This document shows, one piece after another, positions 32,422 to 44,699 of a DNA stretch of 64,000 nucleotides. The notes under the pieces were generated by a model. The model did not search any database. It had not been told where the DNA came from and was given only the letters and a program-made list of their open reading frames with translations. A program made the translations under genes and the position numbers. Source of the DNA: Prorocentrum cordatum (Eukaryota > Sar > Dinophyceae > Prorocentrales > Prorocentraceae). Every line of letters starts with the position of its first letter. Positions within the stretch are counted from its first letter, which is position 1. The stretch covers positions 643,931 through 707,930 of the forward strand of contig CAUYUJ010018327.1 of the NCBI GenBank assembly GCA_963575745.1, given 5' to 3'.

Positions 32422-33262
32422 TTAGAGCTCACGCGGGGCGCTAGCGTGCCATGTTAGAGGCCCCATGGGGGCTCCAACATGCCATGTTAGAGCTCCCTGC
32501 AGCTCTAACATGCTATGTTAGAGCTCCCAGGGGGCTGTAATATTCCATGCCAGAACCACCTGGGAGCTCTAGCATCGTCTGTTCGAGCCCCCTGGGAGCT
32601 ATAACGTAGCATGTTAGAGCCCCAGGGAACTCCAACATGAGATGTTAGAGCTGGTGGATCTCTAACATGAGATGTTACAGCTCACATGCAGCCCTAACAT
32701 GCGCTATTAGAGCTGCCTGGGATCCCTAGCACGAGTTGCTGGAGCTCCCTGGGAGTCGAACCTGCCATGTTGGAGCCCCCTGGGATATCTAACATGCCAC
32801 GTTACTGCGCCAGGCGCGCCATGGCGCCAGAAGGGGGCAGGAGGGGCGGGGGGGGGGGAGGAGCAGGAGGATGCGTCACCCATTCTCGACGTAGAGCTGA
32901 CGCTCCCGCCCGTCGCCGCCCGCTGCCGCCCGTCACCGCCCGTTGCTTCTCCCTGGGGGCTCTCGCATAGCATGTTAGATTTCCCTGGGAGCTCTAACCT
33001 GGCATGTTAGAGTTCCCAGGGTTAGAGCTCCCTGGGAGCCCCAGGCACGCGTACTGGGCTAGAGCCCACTTCGCTCCCAGGAGCTCTAACGTCCTAGGTT
33101 GGAGCTCCCAGTGCGGTCTCCCAGGTGCCACCGGGAGCACTGACATGTCATGTTAGAGCCCCCTGGGGGCTTAACATCCCATGTTAGAGCTCCCTGGGGG
33201 CCTCAACATGGCATGTTCGAGCTTTCATGGAAGCTCTAACATGCTAGGTTAGAGCCTTCTTT
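32422..33262. repeat. Palindromic GAGCTCTAACATG array, P4
   Basis: About 17 diverged units of the same palindrome, interrupted by a G-run-rich insert at about 32815-32960. Confidence 0.8.
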
Positions 33263-33329
33263 ATTATCCTATCCTTCCTCCTCCCTCTCGCCCTCTGCCT
33301 TGCCCCCATCAGTTCGAGATCTCTTTCTC

Positions 33330-34330
<1,001 letters not shown>

Positions 34331-34369
34331 GCGATAAAGGAGGGGGGGGGGGGGGGGGCGGCGCACCGC

Positions 34370-34860
34370 GGCATTCGGAATTTTAATGTTTCGCGCGCCT
34401 CCCCCCCCCCCCCCCGAGCCTGAGCGCCTTCCGAGCCCCCCCCCCCGCCCCCCGCGCGCCTGCGCGCCCTCCGAGCACTGCGCCCAGGAGCGGTAGCAGG
34501 CCGTCGCGAGGGCGACAGCGTGGATCTCATCTCGCGCACGCCATTGTCGGGGCAAGAATGCACTTCTCCCCTGCCCCCCCCCCCCCACTTCCTGCGCGCG
34601 CGAACGCGTTCCACGGTTCCGCGCGTCGGCGCGCCCTCGCACGTGCGCGTCGGACGAGGGGGGTGACAGTTGCCATAGTCAGCGCGTCTGGCACCACCGC
34701 CGCCCCGCGTTTGCTGATTTTTCTCGCCCGCGGCGCGGGGGGGGGGGGGGGCGGCGCTGCCAGTGCAGCGTCGCGCTGCCAGTGCAGCGCTTTGCCCTTG
34801 CCCCATCGGCACCGCGCGCACGCCTGGGGGGGGCCCTCTCGGGGCGTTGAGGAGGAGCTA
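34370..34860. repeat. Segmental duplication, copy 2
   Basis: Second copy of 30840-31330, interrupted by longer C and G runs (34402-34414, 34738-34750). Confidence 0.7.
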
Positions 34861-35160
34861 TCTATATATACATACATACATATAACTCGATGTATGTCGA
34901 CTTACATATAGTTGCACATAGACATATATATATATATATATATATGCATAAATACATATACAAGTGGCACGTGCGTGCCCAGGCTCATACAAAAAACTGA
35001 AGGAGGGGCGTCTGAAGCAGAAGTGAAATGCAACATCGAAGTCGCACTCGAGCGCAAGTGGGGTTGCCACACCTTGCGATGTGTGTACCAGGGCCCCCCA
35101 GGAAGCCTCAGGAGGCCCGACTTGTATACCAGAAGAGGCTCCAGGAGGCCCCAGGATTGT
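34861..35160. repeat. TA-rich stretch and short spacer
   Basis: TATATACATACATA repeats (34861-34960) followed by 200 bp without a recognised gene, ending in CAGGAGGCCC words that foreshadow the array at 35395. Confidence 0.7.
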
Positions 35161-35164
35161 GAGT

Positions 35165-35335
<171 letters not shown>

Positions 35336-35394
35336 ATGTTTGTCTAGCGTGCGATGTGTTGGGCGTGATTTGTGTCTCTGTGCGCATGTAGTTC

Positions 35395-35625
35395 TGAGGC
35401 CCCAGGAGGCCCCAGGCGGCCTCAGAAGGCCCCAGGAGACCCCAGGAGGCTCCAGGAGGCCCCAAGAGGCCCCAGGAGGCCCCAGGAGGCCCCAGGAGGC
35501 CCCAGGAGGCCCCAGGAGACCCCCAGGAGGCTCCAAGGCGGGGTCTGGGGTGCCAGAAGGTTCAGAAAGCCCCAGGAGGCCCCAGGAGGTTCCAGGAAGC
35601 CCCCATGAGGCTCCGAGGCGGGGTC
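35395..35625. repeat. 10-bp CCCCAGGAGG array
   Basis: About 20 copies of CCCCAGGAGG with scattered changes. Pro/Gly/Arg frames are artefacts. Confidence 0.9.
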
Positions 35626-35894
35626 TGGGGCTCGAGTTTGGAAGGATTTTTCAAGCGAAACCGCCATTCCCTGAGAATCGGGGTCGCAGTTATTGAAATT
35701 ACCATGTGTTTTTGGAGGGTTTTATGTTAAAATGGTTGAAATTCCCATGTGTGTTTGGACCCTGACGTCACGACCTGCGCGAGGGGTGCCACAGATTTTC
35801 AGAATTTCGAGGCTGTCCCGAGCGAAGCGCCTTGAAAAATCGCGGACGCGTGCGCATTAATCGCCTCTGAGCTCCACTCCCTCGGAGAGGTGCG

Positions 35895-35925
<31 letters not shown>

Positions 35926-36106
35926 GATATATATATATATATATATCGATCACTCTCTCCTCGCGTCGCGGTCGCCCTCCTGGCCGACGCGCAGGCGCGC
36001 GGGCTGCTCGCGGAGGGGGCGCCCGTCGACGCTCTGGGCCCTGAGTCGGAAATGTCGATCAAAACATGTTCTATATTTTCTTGCAGGCCATGGGGTATAT
36101 AATATA

Positions 36107-36150
<44 letters not shown>
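35626..36150. other. Spacer with orphan repeat units and (TA)n tracts
   Basis: One or two orphan units of the 73-bp repeat of 61283-62352 (GGACCCTGAC ... GAGGGGTGCCAC, 35753-35800), (TA)n at 35893-35945 and 36108-36150, and between them (35975-36070) a copy of 31300-31385. Confidence 0.7.
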
Positions 36151-36153
<3 letters not shown>

Positions 36154-37153
36154 GTTCTTCGGAAAATCGCCGGAAGATAGAGCGAGCGAGCGTTGTCCAG
36201 GCGACGGCGCGCCTGCTTTTGTTTTCCGCTTCTCGCAGCTTGCACTGCCCCCGTTGCCCCGGCAAAAACACACGCACACACGCACGCACGCACGCACGCA
36301 CGCGCAAAAAAAACACGCAGGCCCCCGCGCGTGGCTCGCGAGCCGCGAATGGATGTCGGACATCGCAACAGGCATTGGTTTCGCTTCAAACGCCGCGGGC
36401 CCGGGGCCGAGGCGGAGGGGGCGATGCACAGGAAATTGATGGGAATGACGGGCGCCACGAGAGAGAGGCACTGAGAGCACTCGGGATGACGACGAGGGGC
36501 GACGGCGACGGCGACGACGAGGACGACTGGAGCGACAATGTCTTGGATAACGCTGGATCCCATTAGAGCACCCAGCGAGTTCGTCTCTCAAGATTTTGTT
36601 CCCTGGGACTGGGTATCCATGTAGATTATGGGTTCAAGATGTCGGCGATCAGTGATCTCGACCATGAAAGATTTTGCAGGATTTCTTGCGTTGACCTTCG
36701 CAGTGCTTCGGGGGAATGGGCTACTTCCGAGATCTCTGGCTTCGTCTATAACTGGTTGCGGCCATTTTCGAGCCGCTTCCTATCCACCCTCTGGACGTTC
36801 GATCGGCTCCAACCCTCGGAAGCTACCGTTGCCCTTGTTGGGGCTTCCCGCGGCCGCGATCGTTGGGGCCGCTGGGGGCGGAAGCCTGGGCGCGCGCTGA
36901 TTCGGGCGCCCCCATCCGCCGACGCCGTCGTGGAGCAATCGCGCCAGAGATTGCGGGCGCGCCCCCTGAGCCACCTCGGCCGTCGACGCCTCGCCCTCCA
37001 TGTGCTGCTCCCCCCTTTCCCCGCCGCCTGCGTCCGCTTCCTCCTCGATTGCTGGCCCTCCTCTTCCATGGCCGCCTCGGATCCAGGGCGACCTGCAACT
37101 GGCGCGCTCGTTGTGGCGAACGGCCCGCAGCTGTAGTAGACCGCCCGAGCGCG
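36151..37153. other. Region upstream of the 37-40 kb coding block
   Basis: No gene recognised. (CGCA)n at 36272-36303. Open but featureless frames at 36630-37140, rich in Pro/Arg, may include 5' untranslated sequence. No spliced-leader relic precedes the ATG at 37154. Confidence 0.45.
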
Positions 37154-40100
37154 ATGAACGAAGCCGAGAAGCAGTTCAATGACTTTTGGGCCGACAAGAT
37201 CCCCCCCCCCCCCCTCCCCCTCCCCCATCCAGCAAGGGCGACTTCGAGAGACTTGCGGGATCCACTCCGAAGCGCATCGCCGAGCGGGCGCAGAAGGAGA
37301 ATACGGACGAGGCGAAGAAGGACAAGGACAAGGACAAGTCGCTGGAGGAGCAGCAGAAGTTCAAGAAGAAGGACAAGGAGAGGAATCAAGATCAGGAGAT
37401 GCTCGCCAGGACCATCGAAGAGAAGAGCGAGAAGGGCGAGCGCAGGGAAGTCCATCTCAATTTGGCGCGGACGGGGCCCATCGACAACGCGTGCCTTGAG
37501 GATGAGATTGCGTTGGGCAAGGTGGGGAACGCGGCTGCGGACACGTTCCCGCGGAACGCGGCGACGGACGGGGCGGCTGAAACAGCGAACGAGTCTCAGG
37601 AGGGCGCTGGTGACGTCGAGGCCGCAATGACAGCGCAGGGTAAGCCGCAGCGGCGTGCCGTGGAGACTTCAACCCAGCAGGGTCGGAGGCTGTGGGGCAT
37701 CCCGAATGCGGTTGAGAAAGGTTTCGAGATCCCCATCATGATCACCAGCGTGAACGGAGTCGGTGTGCCCGACCCCGGCAAGTTCAAGCGGTTGGGCATG
37801 GGCGTCGCGGTGAACGCCGTTTGGTTGGCTCACTATTGGGCGAAAGAGGAAGGCCCCAGAGCGGCTGTAACAGCGCCCGAGGGGTCGATTCTGGATTGGC
37901 CCTTCGATTTCGTTCGCATCGAGGGGGGCGCGAAGGAAGAGGTCGAGGAGAACTTGCTCAAGTGGGCTGTGAACCAGGGAGCGCGCCACGAACGCCTGCG
38001 CGACTTCATCGGGCTCTAGAACTCGTACCTCTCGCGCATCATGGCACGCGCGGCGGATATCGCGAGAGGCAGCGGGCCGGGGGGCGGGGGGCCCTCGCCA
38101 GAGAAGGTGCAGGAGTGGACACAGGCAAACATAAAGTGGGGATTCCTGCGCTGCCCAGACGTGAAGACAGCGCAGAGGCACATGTCCAACTGGGTCGCTC
38201 TCCAAAAGTCGCAGGTGGCAATGCAGCTGAGGCCTCCGTGAAACGGTGGGGGCGAGACAATCTGCTCGACTGGCCCACCAAGATTGGGGCCATCGTCTCG
38301 AAGACGGACGCTGCCTCGCTGGGCTGCGTCGTGGAAATCCTGCACACGCGGATGTGGCGGAAGAACAACAAGGACCCGTACGCCGCCAGCGCCATCGGCC
38401 AGGCAGTCACCGAGATCTTGTGGGGGAGGACCACGTGTTGAACTTTCTGAAGCAGTGCCCAGACTTGTTCAAACCCAGCGCTGGCTGCAACAGCACTGGT
38501 GCCAGAACCACCTTGCAGTGTGTCGCCGAGAGTCAAGTCATGGCCACGGCGAGGTCATATCTCGACTCGCCGCTCAAGTTCTTCCTGCAGACTGAGGGGC
38601 CTGACAAGGGCCCGGCCTGGCTGCAGGCGCTGCCGACCAATTCGCTGCGCCTGGCGATGAAGCACTTCCTCGACATAGCCCTGGACTTCTACGTGCCAGA
38701 GATCTCTGGCGCTCTCACGCAGCCGAAGAGCGAGCGGTACAACACTGACATGTTCCACAAGAGGCAGCGAGTGACGAAGCGTTTCTTCGAGAAGTTCTAG
38801 ATCGCGCACGATTCCCTCGCGGGGACCCCCGCGGGCACGTCAGAGGAAAAGCCAGCCGACAGCGACGCGGCGGCTGCAACAGCGGACGGCGCCAAAGGGG
38901 TCTGGCAGGAGGCGGCCTCCGAGGGCCAGAAGAAAGCCGACGTCTCGCCAAGCGACGTGACTACCTTCAGGGGGCAGTGCGAGCAGACGTGCGCTAAGGA
39001 GCTCGAGGAGCGGGTGCTTATGATCGCGGTGGAGGGTACCGCCGCGGATATCCACGCAACGCTTACGAAGACTCGCTTATGCCAGAACCTCACAGACGCT
39101 GCAACAGTGATGGGTTTCTACGACGTGAAATATGCGAGGTTGTGCAACGTCTTCGAGGGGCATGGCCTCGCCCACCGTGAGCCCGCGCTGGGCGAGGCAG
39201 ATTTCGAACGCTATCTCAAGTCTCTCGATCCGCTGGTGGTCCCTGGACGGGACGTGTTGTGGGTGCTCACTGGCCGCTCGACTACGAACCCCCCGAAGAT
39301 CCAGAATATCCTCGCCACGCACAAATTCCGCTGGCGTGCATGCCACCTGTGCTACAACACGAAGCAGATGCAGCAGTTCGGGCATTTTAAGAGGCAGAGA
39401 GGCCTCTCGAACTCCCGCAGCCACGAGGTCATGTTGCTCTGCTACAAGGGCAACAGGCTGAAGCAACTGGCCAAGGTCAGGGCGCGCGTGGACGCGGGCA
39501 CACCTCTCTTCATCGAAGTGGTGAGGAATATGCCGGTCCTCCCGCAGAAGAGCCATGCCCTCGTGTCCAAGCAGGTTCGGGAGATCAGCTTGCAGTCCAT
39601 GGGTCGGCACGTGCGTCACCGAGGTGGAGGCCGCCGAGCGCGAGAAGCTGGGCATCCAGCAGCCGCCCCAGGATGACGAGGGCCCTGATGGCGGCGCGGA
39701 TGCGGGCAACGACGCTGCAGCAGCTGTCCCCCCCGAGAAGGCCCTCGTGACTGCGGCCGTCAGGAAGCGGAAGCTCTACCGGCAGCTCGCTGGCACGGAG
39801 GCGCCGTGGTTCCCCCGCGACAACGACGCCGAGCTCCTCAAGGGGGTGCGCCACGAGGCGGGGAAGCCCAGGTGGGTGTCCTTTGGGGCGCCTGCGGGCG
39901 GAGCGGGCATGCACGGTTGCCTTGGGAGTGCCTACAGCGTCTTGGCATTGATTTTCGACGACCAACACAGGGTGCACCTCCGCCCGTTACTCTTGATGCG
40001 CGCCGTCGAGGCCATGCTCGGGGGCAACGCCGTGGCATTCCTGAACGAGGCTCTGCTGGCACGCTCCGCGCACTTGCGCCTGGCGAAGGAGGGCGCGAAG

Positions 40101-40328
40101 GAGGGCCCGAATGATGACGAAAAGGATGGGAAGAAGGATGAGAAGAAGGAGGGCAAGAAGGATGATAAGAAGAAGGGCAAGCACGCGGAGAAGACGAAGA
40201 GGAAGAGGAAGCCGAATAAGAAGGCCGACGCCGACTCGCCCTCGACCTCGGACCCCAACCCCACCTTTTCGGGCGACGACGCGCCGAAGAAGAAGAAGAA
40301 GAAGAAGCAGAAGACGGAGAAGGCTTGA
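37154..40328 (+). CDS. Large unidentified protein with frameshifts and in-frame TAGs
   Basis: Likely start ATG 37154 (MNEAEKQFNDFWADKIPPPP). A C run at 37201-37212 shifts the frame from 2 to 1. A lysine-rich coiled-coil-like part (37260-37450) is followed by RLWGIPNAVEKGFEIPIMIT, then TAG at 38017 with the frame still protein-like beyond it. The frame moves to 3 (about 38240, DNLLDWPTKIGAIVSK), then to 2 at a G run (38424; EDHVLNFLKQCPDLF). A TAG at 38798 is followed by about 800 more open bases (WRACHLCYNTKQMQQFGHFK near 39330). It then moves to frame 3 (about 39610), where APWFPRDNDAELLKG and PRWVSFGAPAGGAGMHGCLG occur, and ends in a Lys-rich nuclear-type tail at TGA 40326. Five CTGNAACAG words lie inside. 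No domain is assigned; related multicopy proteins are, as far as I recall, found in dinoflagellates. It could be one decayed mobile-element ORF. Confidence 0.45.
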
Positions 40329-41257
40329 GTGCAGGCTGAAACAGCGCCCACCAGCTCCGACGCAGGATCCAGCCCGCCTCTGCTGGAACAGATTTTGGCG
40401 ACGACCGCGTCGCACTCTGCTGTCTCGGCGGATGTGCACGACGGGCCCCCCGCTGAGTTTTGGATTGCAACAGGCGCGCGTGCTGGCGGCGTGGCCCCCG
40501 TGACCTCGCGAGGGCGCCCGCCGCATTTTGCTGCGCGCAGCCCTCGCTGGGCTGATAGCGAGGCAGTGGCCTTTGCAGCTCCACGGCGCTCTGCGCTCAT
40601 ATAGAAACAGAGTCCTCCGTTTTCCCTCCGTCGCCACTCAGCCACCCTTGTCCCGCGGCACAGGCAGCGCGCAGAGTCAGGGTGCTTATCTCTCCAAAGG
40701 GCACCCCTGCACCCTCCGCTTTTTTGTTTTGGTTTTCTGCTCTAAAGCTTGGGGGCTTGCTAAACAGCCGCTGCGATGCCGCCGAGGCCCATGCACCCTT
40801 GCGGCGCTGTCTAGGGGCGGGCCAGGATGGGGGCAGGGGGGCGGGGGAAGGGCCCGCAGCCGTCTCGGTTCAACGGCGCTGTAACCAGAGGGGCGCTTCG
40901 GGGCGAGACTGCCCTCGGCGGGCCTCCGTGGCGATGGCCCCCAAGAGCCTCGGTGGTCGCTGCAGGAGCAAGACGATGTTCTCGAAGTGGGCTTTTACCT
41001 CGACGGTGACGGCCAGAAGAACAACAAGACGATGAGGAAGCTGAGGGAAACCTGCGACACCACCATGGCAAGGGTGCAAGGAGGGGGGCCGCCCCAAAAG
41101 TGGCGCTGGAGAAGGTAACGAGTCGCAGAGTGGAGGTGACGTGGCCAAAGCCAATCGCGCGCGACACCTGCAGCCGGGCCCTCAAGACGGCGCCGGGCAG
41201 GAACTGGAAGACAGCGCGCGACCAAGCCCGCGGGGGCGCAGGGGTTCGCGCAAGAGG
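40329..41257 (+). other. Interval between two coding blocks
   Basis: The frame stays open for 90 codons after TGA 40326 (to 40604) and contains two CTGNAACAG words. The rest has no clear gene. A short protein-like run (QDDVLEVGFYLDGDGQKNNK) at about 40970-41030 may be an exon fragment of the downstream kinase-like gene. Confidence 0.35.
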
Positions 41258-43140
41258 CTGCAACAGCTGAGGGTGCGCAAGATGAGGACGCTGCCGCCGA
41301 GGGTGGCCCTGCAGCTCGCCTTGAGGAGGCGATTGGGGAGGCGCTGTTTCCCGCCGCGGGGGCGCTGTCACCCGCCGCGGAGACAGCTGGTCCGAGGGCG
41401 GTGCCCAGCCAGGGTGGTTGCCATCTACTTCCAATGAAGCTCGCAGCGGTCGGTGAGGCGCACAGCGCCAGAGGCAAGGGCAGGCGCGATGACTTGGCAT
41501 GCGAGTGCGACGCGGAGCGGGCGGCAGGGGAGCTCGGCAAGGGCGCCCGCGGCAAGGTCTACTAGGGCACGCGACGGGGCGACAAGCGCGGCCGCGCGAT
41601 CAAGATGCTGCGGGGCGACCCCCGTGACGCGGACAAGGGGTCCAATGCGGATGCCCGCGGAGCGGTTGATGATGAGGTCAGACGCCGCGTTGCTCTGGGC
41701 GTGCACCCGCGTCTCGCTGGCTTACTCGAAGCGGGCCTTTTTCAGGCAGTGGTCCGCCTCAGGGGCGGAAGAACAGGAGTCACGTCCACGAGCGTTGCAA
41801 CAGTCGCAGGGGCCCCGTCCAGGGTGGAAATGGAGGAACCACATCGGCCTCGCGCCCGACCTGCACGAGATCGACACGTGCCAACTCCTCCAGAACCCTT
41901 CCTTCACGCAGTCGGGGGTGCGCCACGTCCTGATCAGCGTTCTCGACTGGCTCCAGTACATGCGCGACGAAGTTTGCGTTCACTGCGACATCAAGCCCGC
42001 GAACATCCTGATGCGAGGATCGGCGCAGTCGCGCGGCTGCTTCGAGAAGGAGCCACTGACAGCGCGGGAGCTTGGCGATTGGGATCCCGTCGCTCCTGGC
42101 CCCAAGAGCAAGCTGGAGCTCGAGTGCCAGATCCCGGGATCCTTCGAGGCGCTCGGGCCCAGCGCCCGAAAGTTAGAACTAACATCGGCTTTTCTCGAGG
42201 TCTAACGTAGCATGTGCACGCGCGCTGAAGTAGAGCTCTAACGTAGCATGTTAGAACTCCCAGTGAGATCTAACCTAACATGTGAGAGCTCCCAGGGAGC
42301 TATAACATAGCATGTTCGAGTGCCCATGGACCTCTAACATAGCAAGTCAGAGCTCCATGGGATATCAAACATGTTGGGTAATAGCTCACTAGCATAGCAT
42401 GTTAGAACTCAACTCGCGCTCTGACACCCCATGATAGATCTCACACCGAGTTCGAACAAGGTAGTATCCAGCCTTCCCCCGAGAGGCCGTCGTCGCGCCT
42501 ACGATCCCGCCCTTCCCCCCAGACGGAGCTCGGTCGCCGTCGCTCCCCTCTCCTCCACCCGCCCCTCTCCGCAGGCGGTGATCGGCGACCTCGGCTGTGC
42601 GGAGGCGGCGAGCCCCCTGGCCAGGTTTGCGAAGAAGCTGCGATCCACCGAATGCGACCTCGGAGCGCGCGCGCGCCCAATTACAGACCGCCAGGCGTCT
42701 ACCTGGGGAACCAGCGCTTCCAAGAAGACCTGGACATGTGGTCCTTCGGGCGCACGGCCGTGGAGATGTGGGCGCGCCAGCCGTTCTTCGTCGTCGCAGG
42801 AGAGCCTGCGCCCGGGCCCGAGCGGCCAGCGACGCACCCGAAAGCGTTCGTGGATCGCACCAGGGAGGTCTTGGGGGTCCCAGACCTGGAGCCGGGGCCC
42901 CGACGCTGCAGGCCGCCGGAGGATCCCGCCACGCGCAGGAGGATCCCGCCACGGGCAGTCGGGCGAGGATTGGCCAAAGGTTGAAACAGCAAGGGAACTC
43001 GACGGCCGAGGAGAGCGGCCCGTTCCAGGACTCGAAGGCCGCCCCCCCAGACTTCAAAGAGATCGCCGAGATCTGCCTGAACTGGCACCCGGGTGCCAGA
43101 CCGACAATCAGCCGTGTAAGAGCGCGTCTCTTCCTGCAGC
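41258..43140 (+). pseudogene. Protein kinase-like sequence, interrupted
   Basis: Kinase subdomains occur in order. Frame 1: glycine loop ELGKGARGKVY at about 41530-41562, TAG at 41563 where K, R or Q is usual, then GTRRGDKRGRAIKML with the VAIK-type lysine. Frame 2 (about 41820-42205): HIGLAPDLHEIDTCQLLQNP and the catalytic loop VHCDIKPANILM (about 41980; HRD is HCD). Palindromic array P5 interrupts at 42180-42445. Frame 2 then gives the metal-binding motif as DLG (about 42587), frame 1 gives NYRPPGVYLG and DLDMWSFGRTAVEMW (about 42680-42775), and frame 3 gives EICLNWHPGARPTISRVRAR (about 43070-43125). The order supports a Ser/Thr kinase fold. Frame changes, HCD, the TAG and the inserted repeat argue for a pseudogene, unless the repeat lies in an intron. 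The upstream Ala/Glu-rich stretch starts near 41258. Confidence 0.6.
42175..42445. repeat. Palindromic GAGCTCTAACATG array, P5
   Basis: Six or seven units of the palindrome located between kinase subdomains VI and VII. Either an intronic repeat or an insertion that split the gene. Confidence 0.8.
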
Positions 43141-44110
43141 CGCCTGGCGCCCAGCTGCACGTCCGCGCGGCCCCGCAGCGGGGCAAGAACGGCGCGGGAA
43201 CGATGGCGGAGGCAGACCTCGACCCATACTTTCTCCGCCACTTGCAGACACGCCCCTGCTGGGGCACATTGGCCAAGGAGCGCCTGGACACGGGGGCAAC
43301 CATCTCCAAATGCGCCCGAATGGGCGAGGCGACAACGGGCTTCAAAACCGTGGTGCCAGGTATCGTGGGCGACGAAAGCCCCCCGAAGTGCCGCAGCCTA
43401 AACGGGGACAGGGCCTTGGAGCTCATCCCCTCGGACCGCTTCGCCGCCTTCGTGCGAGCGACGCGGAGGGCGCGGCGCCCGCGGCTGCAACAGCTGGGAG
43501 ACAAAATGCGCCAGGCGGTCGCCGCCGACAATATGCCAGAGGCCATCAGCGAGAATAGCGAAACGCCCATCCTGAAAGAGAGTTTCGCCGACAACGCGTT
43601 CGCGCGCGCGTCGATCCAGCTCGTGCGACCAGACGCGCGGGGCGATGGTTGGCACGCAGATTGCGGCTGCTCCTTGCCGCGCGCGTCCGCGACGCCTTTC
43701 GGGGCGCGCTCCGTCGAAGTGAAGATCCCAGGCAAGACGCAAGTCACCCTCGAGCAAAAGCATGGGCCCTTCTACGCGGGGAACCTTTTCCGCCCTGGAG
43801 CACAACGCGCGCCACCGCGCCTCCGAGGACTGCAAGCACACCTTCGAGACCGACCACGAGCTGAAACAGCTCAAACGTAGGAGACCGCAGGCCGCAGATC
43901 GCCGCGATGATCCGCTCCGACGTGTTTCGGGGCCTCAGGGCGCGCAGGCTCGACGCCGCGCCTGGCCCGAAGGAGTTCTTCGCCGTCATGAACCGCGCCG
44001 TGGCCGAGCACTTGGCCCATGTCCCCGCGGCGCTCCCTGACCTTGCGGAGGTGCTGGACGAAGTGAGGGTCTGGCCCGCTTCCACTGAGGGTGATGGCCT
44101 TACCGGTTAG
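43141..44110 (+). pseudogene. Domain with HxD...H pattern downstream of the kinase
   Basis: Continues in frame 3 from the kinase-like block: LELIPSDRFAAFVRATRRAR, then ARASIQLVRPDARGDGWHAD (about 43600-43660) and GARSVEVKIPG, HGPFYAGN. Frame 1 supplies ALEHNARHRASEDCKHTF (about 43790-43845). Frame 3 resumes with MIRSDVFRGLRARRLDAAPG (from 43907) and stops at TAG 44108. WHAD followed some 45 residues later by EHNARH resembles the HxD...H metal ligands of 2-oxoglutarate/Fe(II) oxygenases, but this is a weak motif match. Two frameshifts. It may be the C-terminal part of the kinase-like protein. Confidence 0.35.
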
Positions 44111-44224
44111 ACTGTAACAGTCCGAGACATTCTGGACCGACAGCTCGACCCTCGGTGACGCTTGGTTGAAAACTGTTTTGCCATCTGCCTCCCCCCGTCC
44201 TCCCCCGTCTGCCTCTGCCTCCTC

Positions 44225-44425
44225 CCGCCGTCCTCCTCGTCATCATCGCCATCATAGCCATCATCTTCATCTGCCTCCACACGGTGATGACGATGACGAG
44301 GAGGTGACAGGGATATTATGATGATGGCGATGATGAGGAGGTGATGGCGTCGATGATGATGGCGGTGACGAGGGCGATGATGATGATCATGCCGACGGTG
44401 ATGATGATGACGATGATGATGATTA
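44225..44425. repeat. Inverted (CATCAT)n ... (GATGAT)n microsatellite
   Basis: CATCATC-type repeats (44235-44275) face GATGATG-type repeats (44284-44422), a mirror of 11796-12029. It begins about 115 bp after the end of the coding block. Confidence 0.8.
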
Positions 44426-44699
44426 AAAAACGAGTGAGTCAGTTGAGGTTCAAAAGCCCGCCCTAAAGACACCCAGCATAGGTCCGCATGCAATCGCTGT
44501 GAGCCTAGGGGGGGGGGGGGTAGTCATTTACTCGTGCCGGAGTGGCTGGAGGGTGGAAGTTGGAGCAGAGCCTGGGGAAAATTAGCCAGGCCGGGCGAGT
44601 CGGCGTGCCCCCATTCCCATAGTCCCTCCCGCAGCAGAAGAAACAGTGCTAACACATTTTGATTTCGGGATTGGTACATCTTCCCACTCAGCAAGAGGA
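44426..44699. other. Spacer
   Basis: No gene. A G run at 44509-44520. Confidence 0.4.

Larger units (their letters stand above)
37577..44120 (+). repeat. CTGNAACAG word, cluster 2
   Basis: Eleven plus-strand copies: 37577, 37864, 38485, 38874, 39099, 40336, 40383, 41258, 43485, 43861 and 44112. TTGNAACAG variants lie at about 40465, 41795 and 42984. Nearly all lie inside coding frames, in more than one codon phase. Confidence 0.85.
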
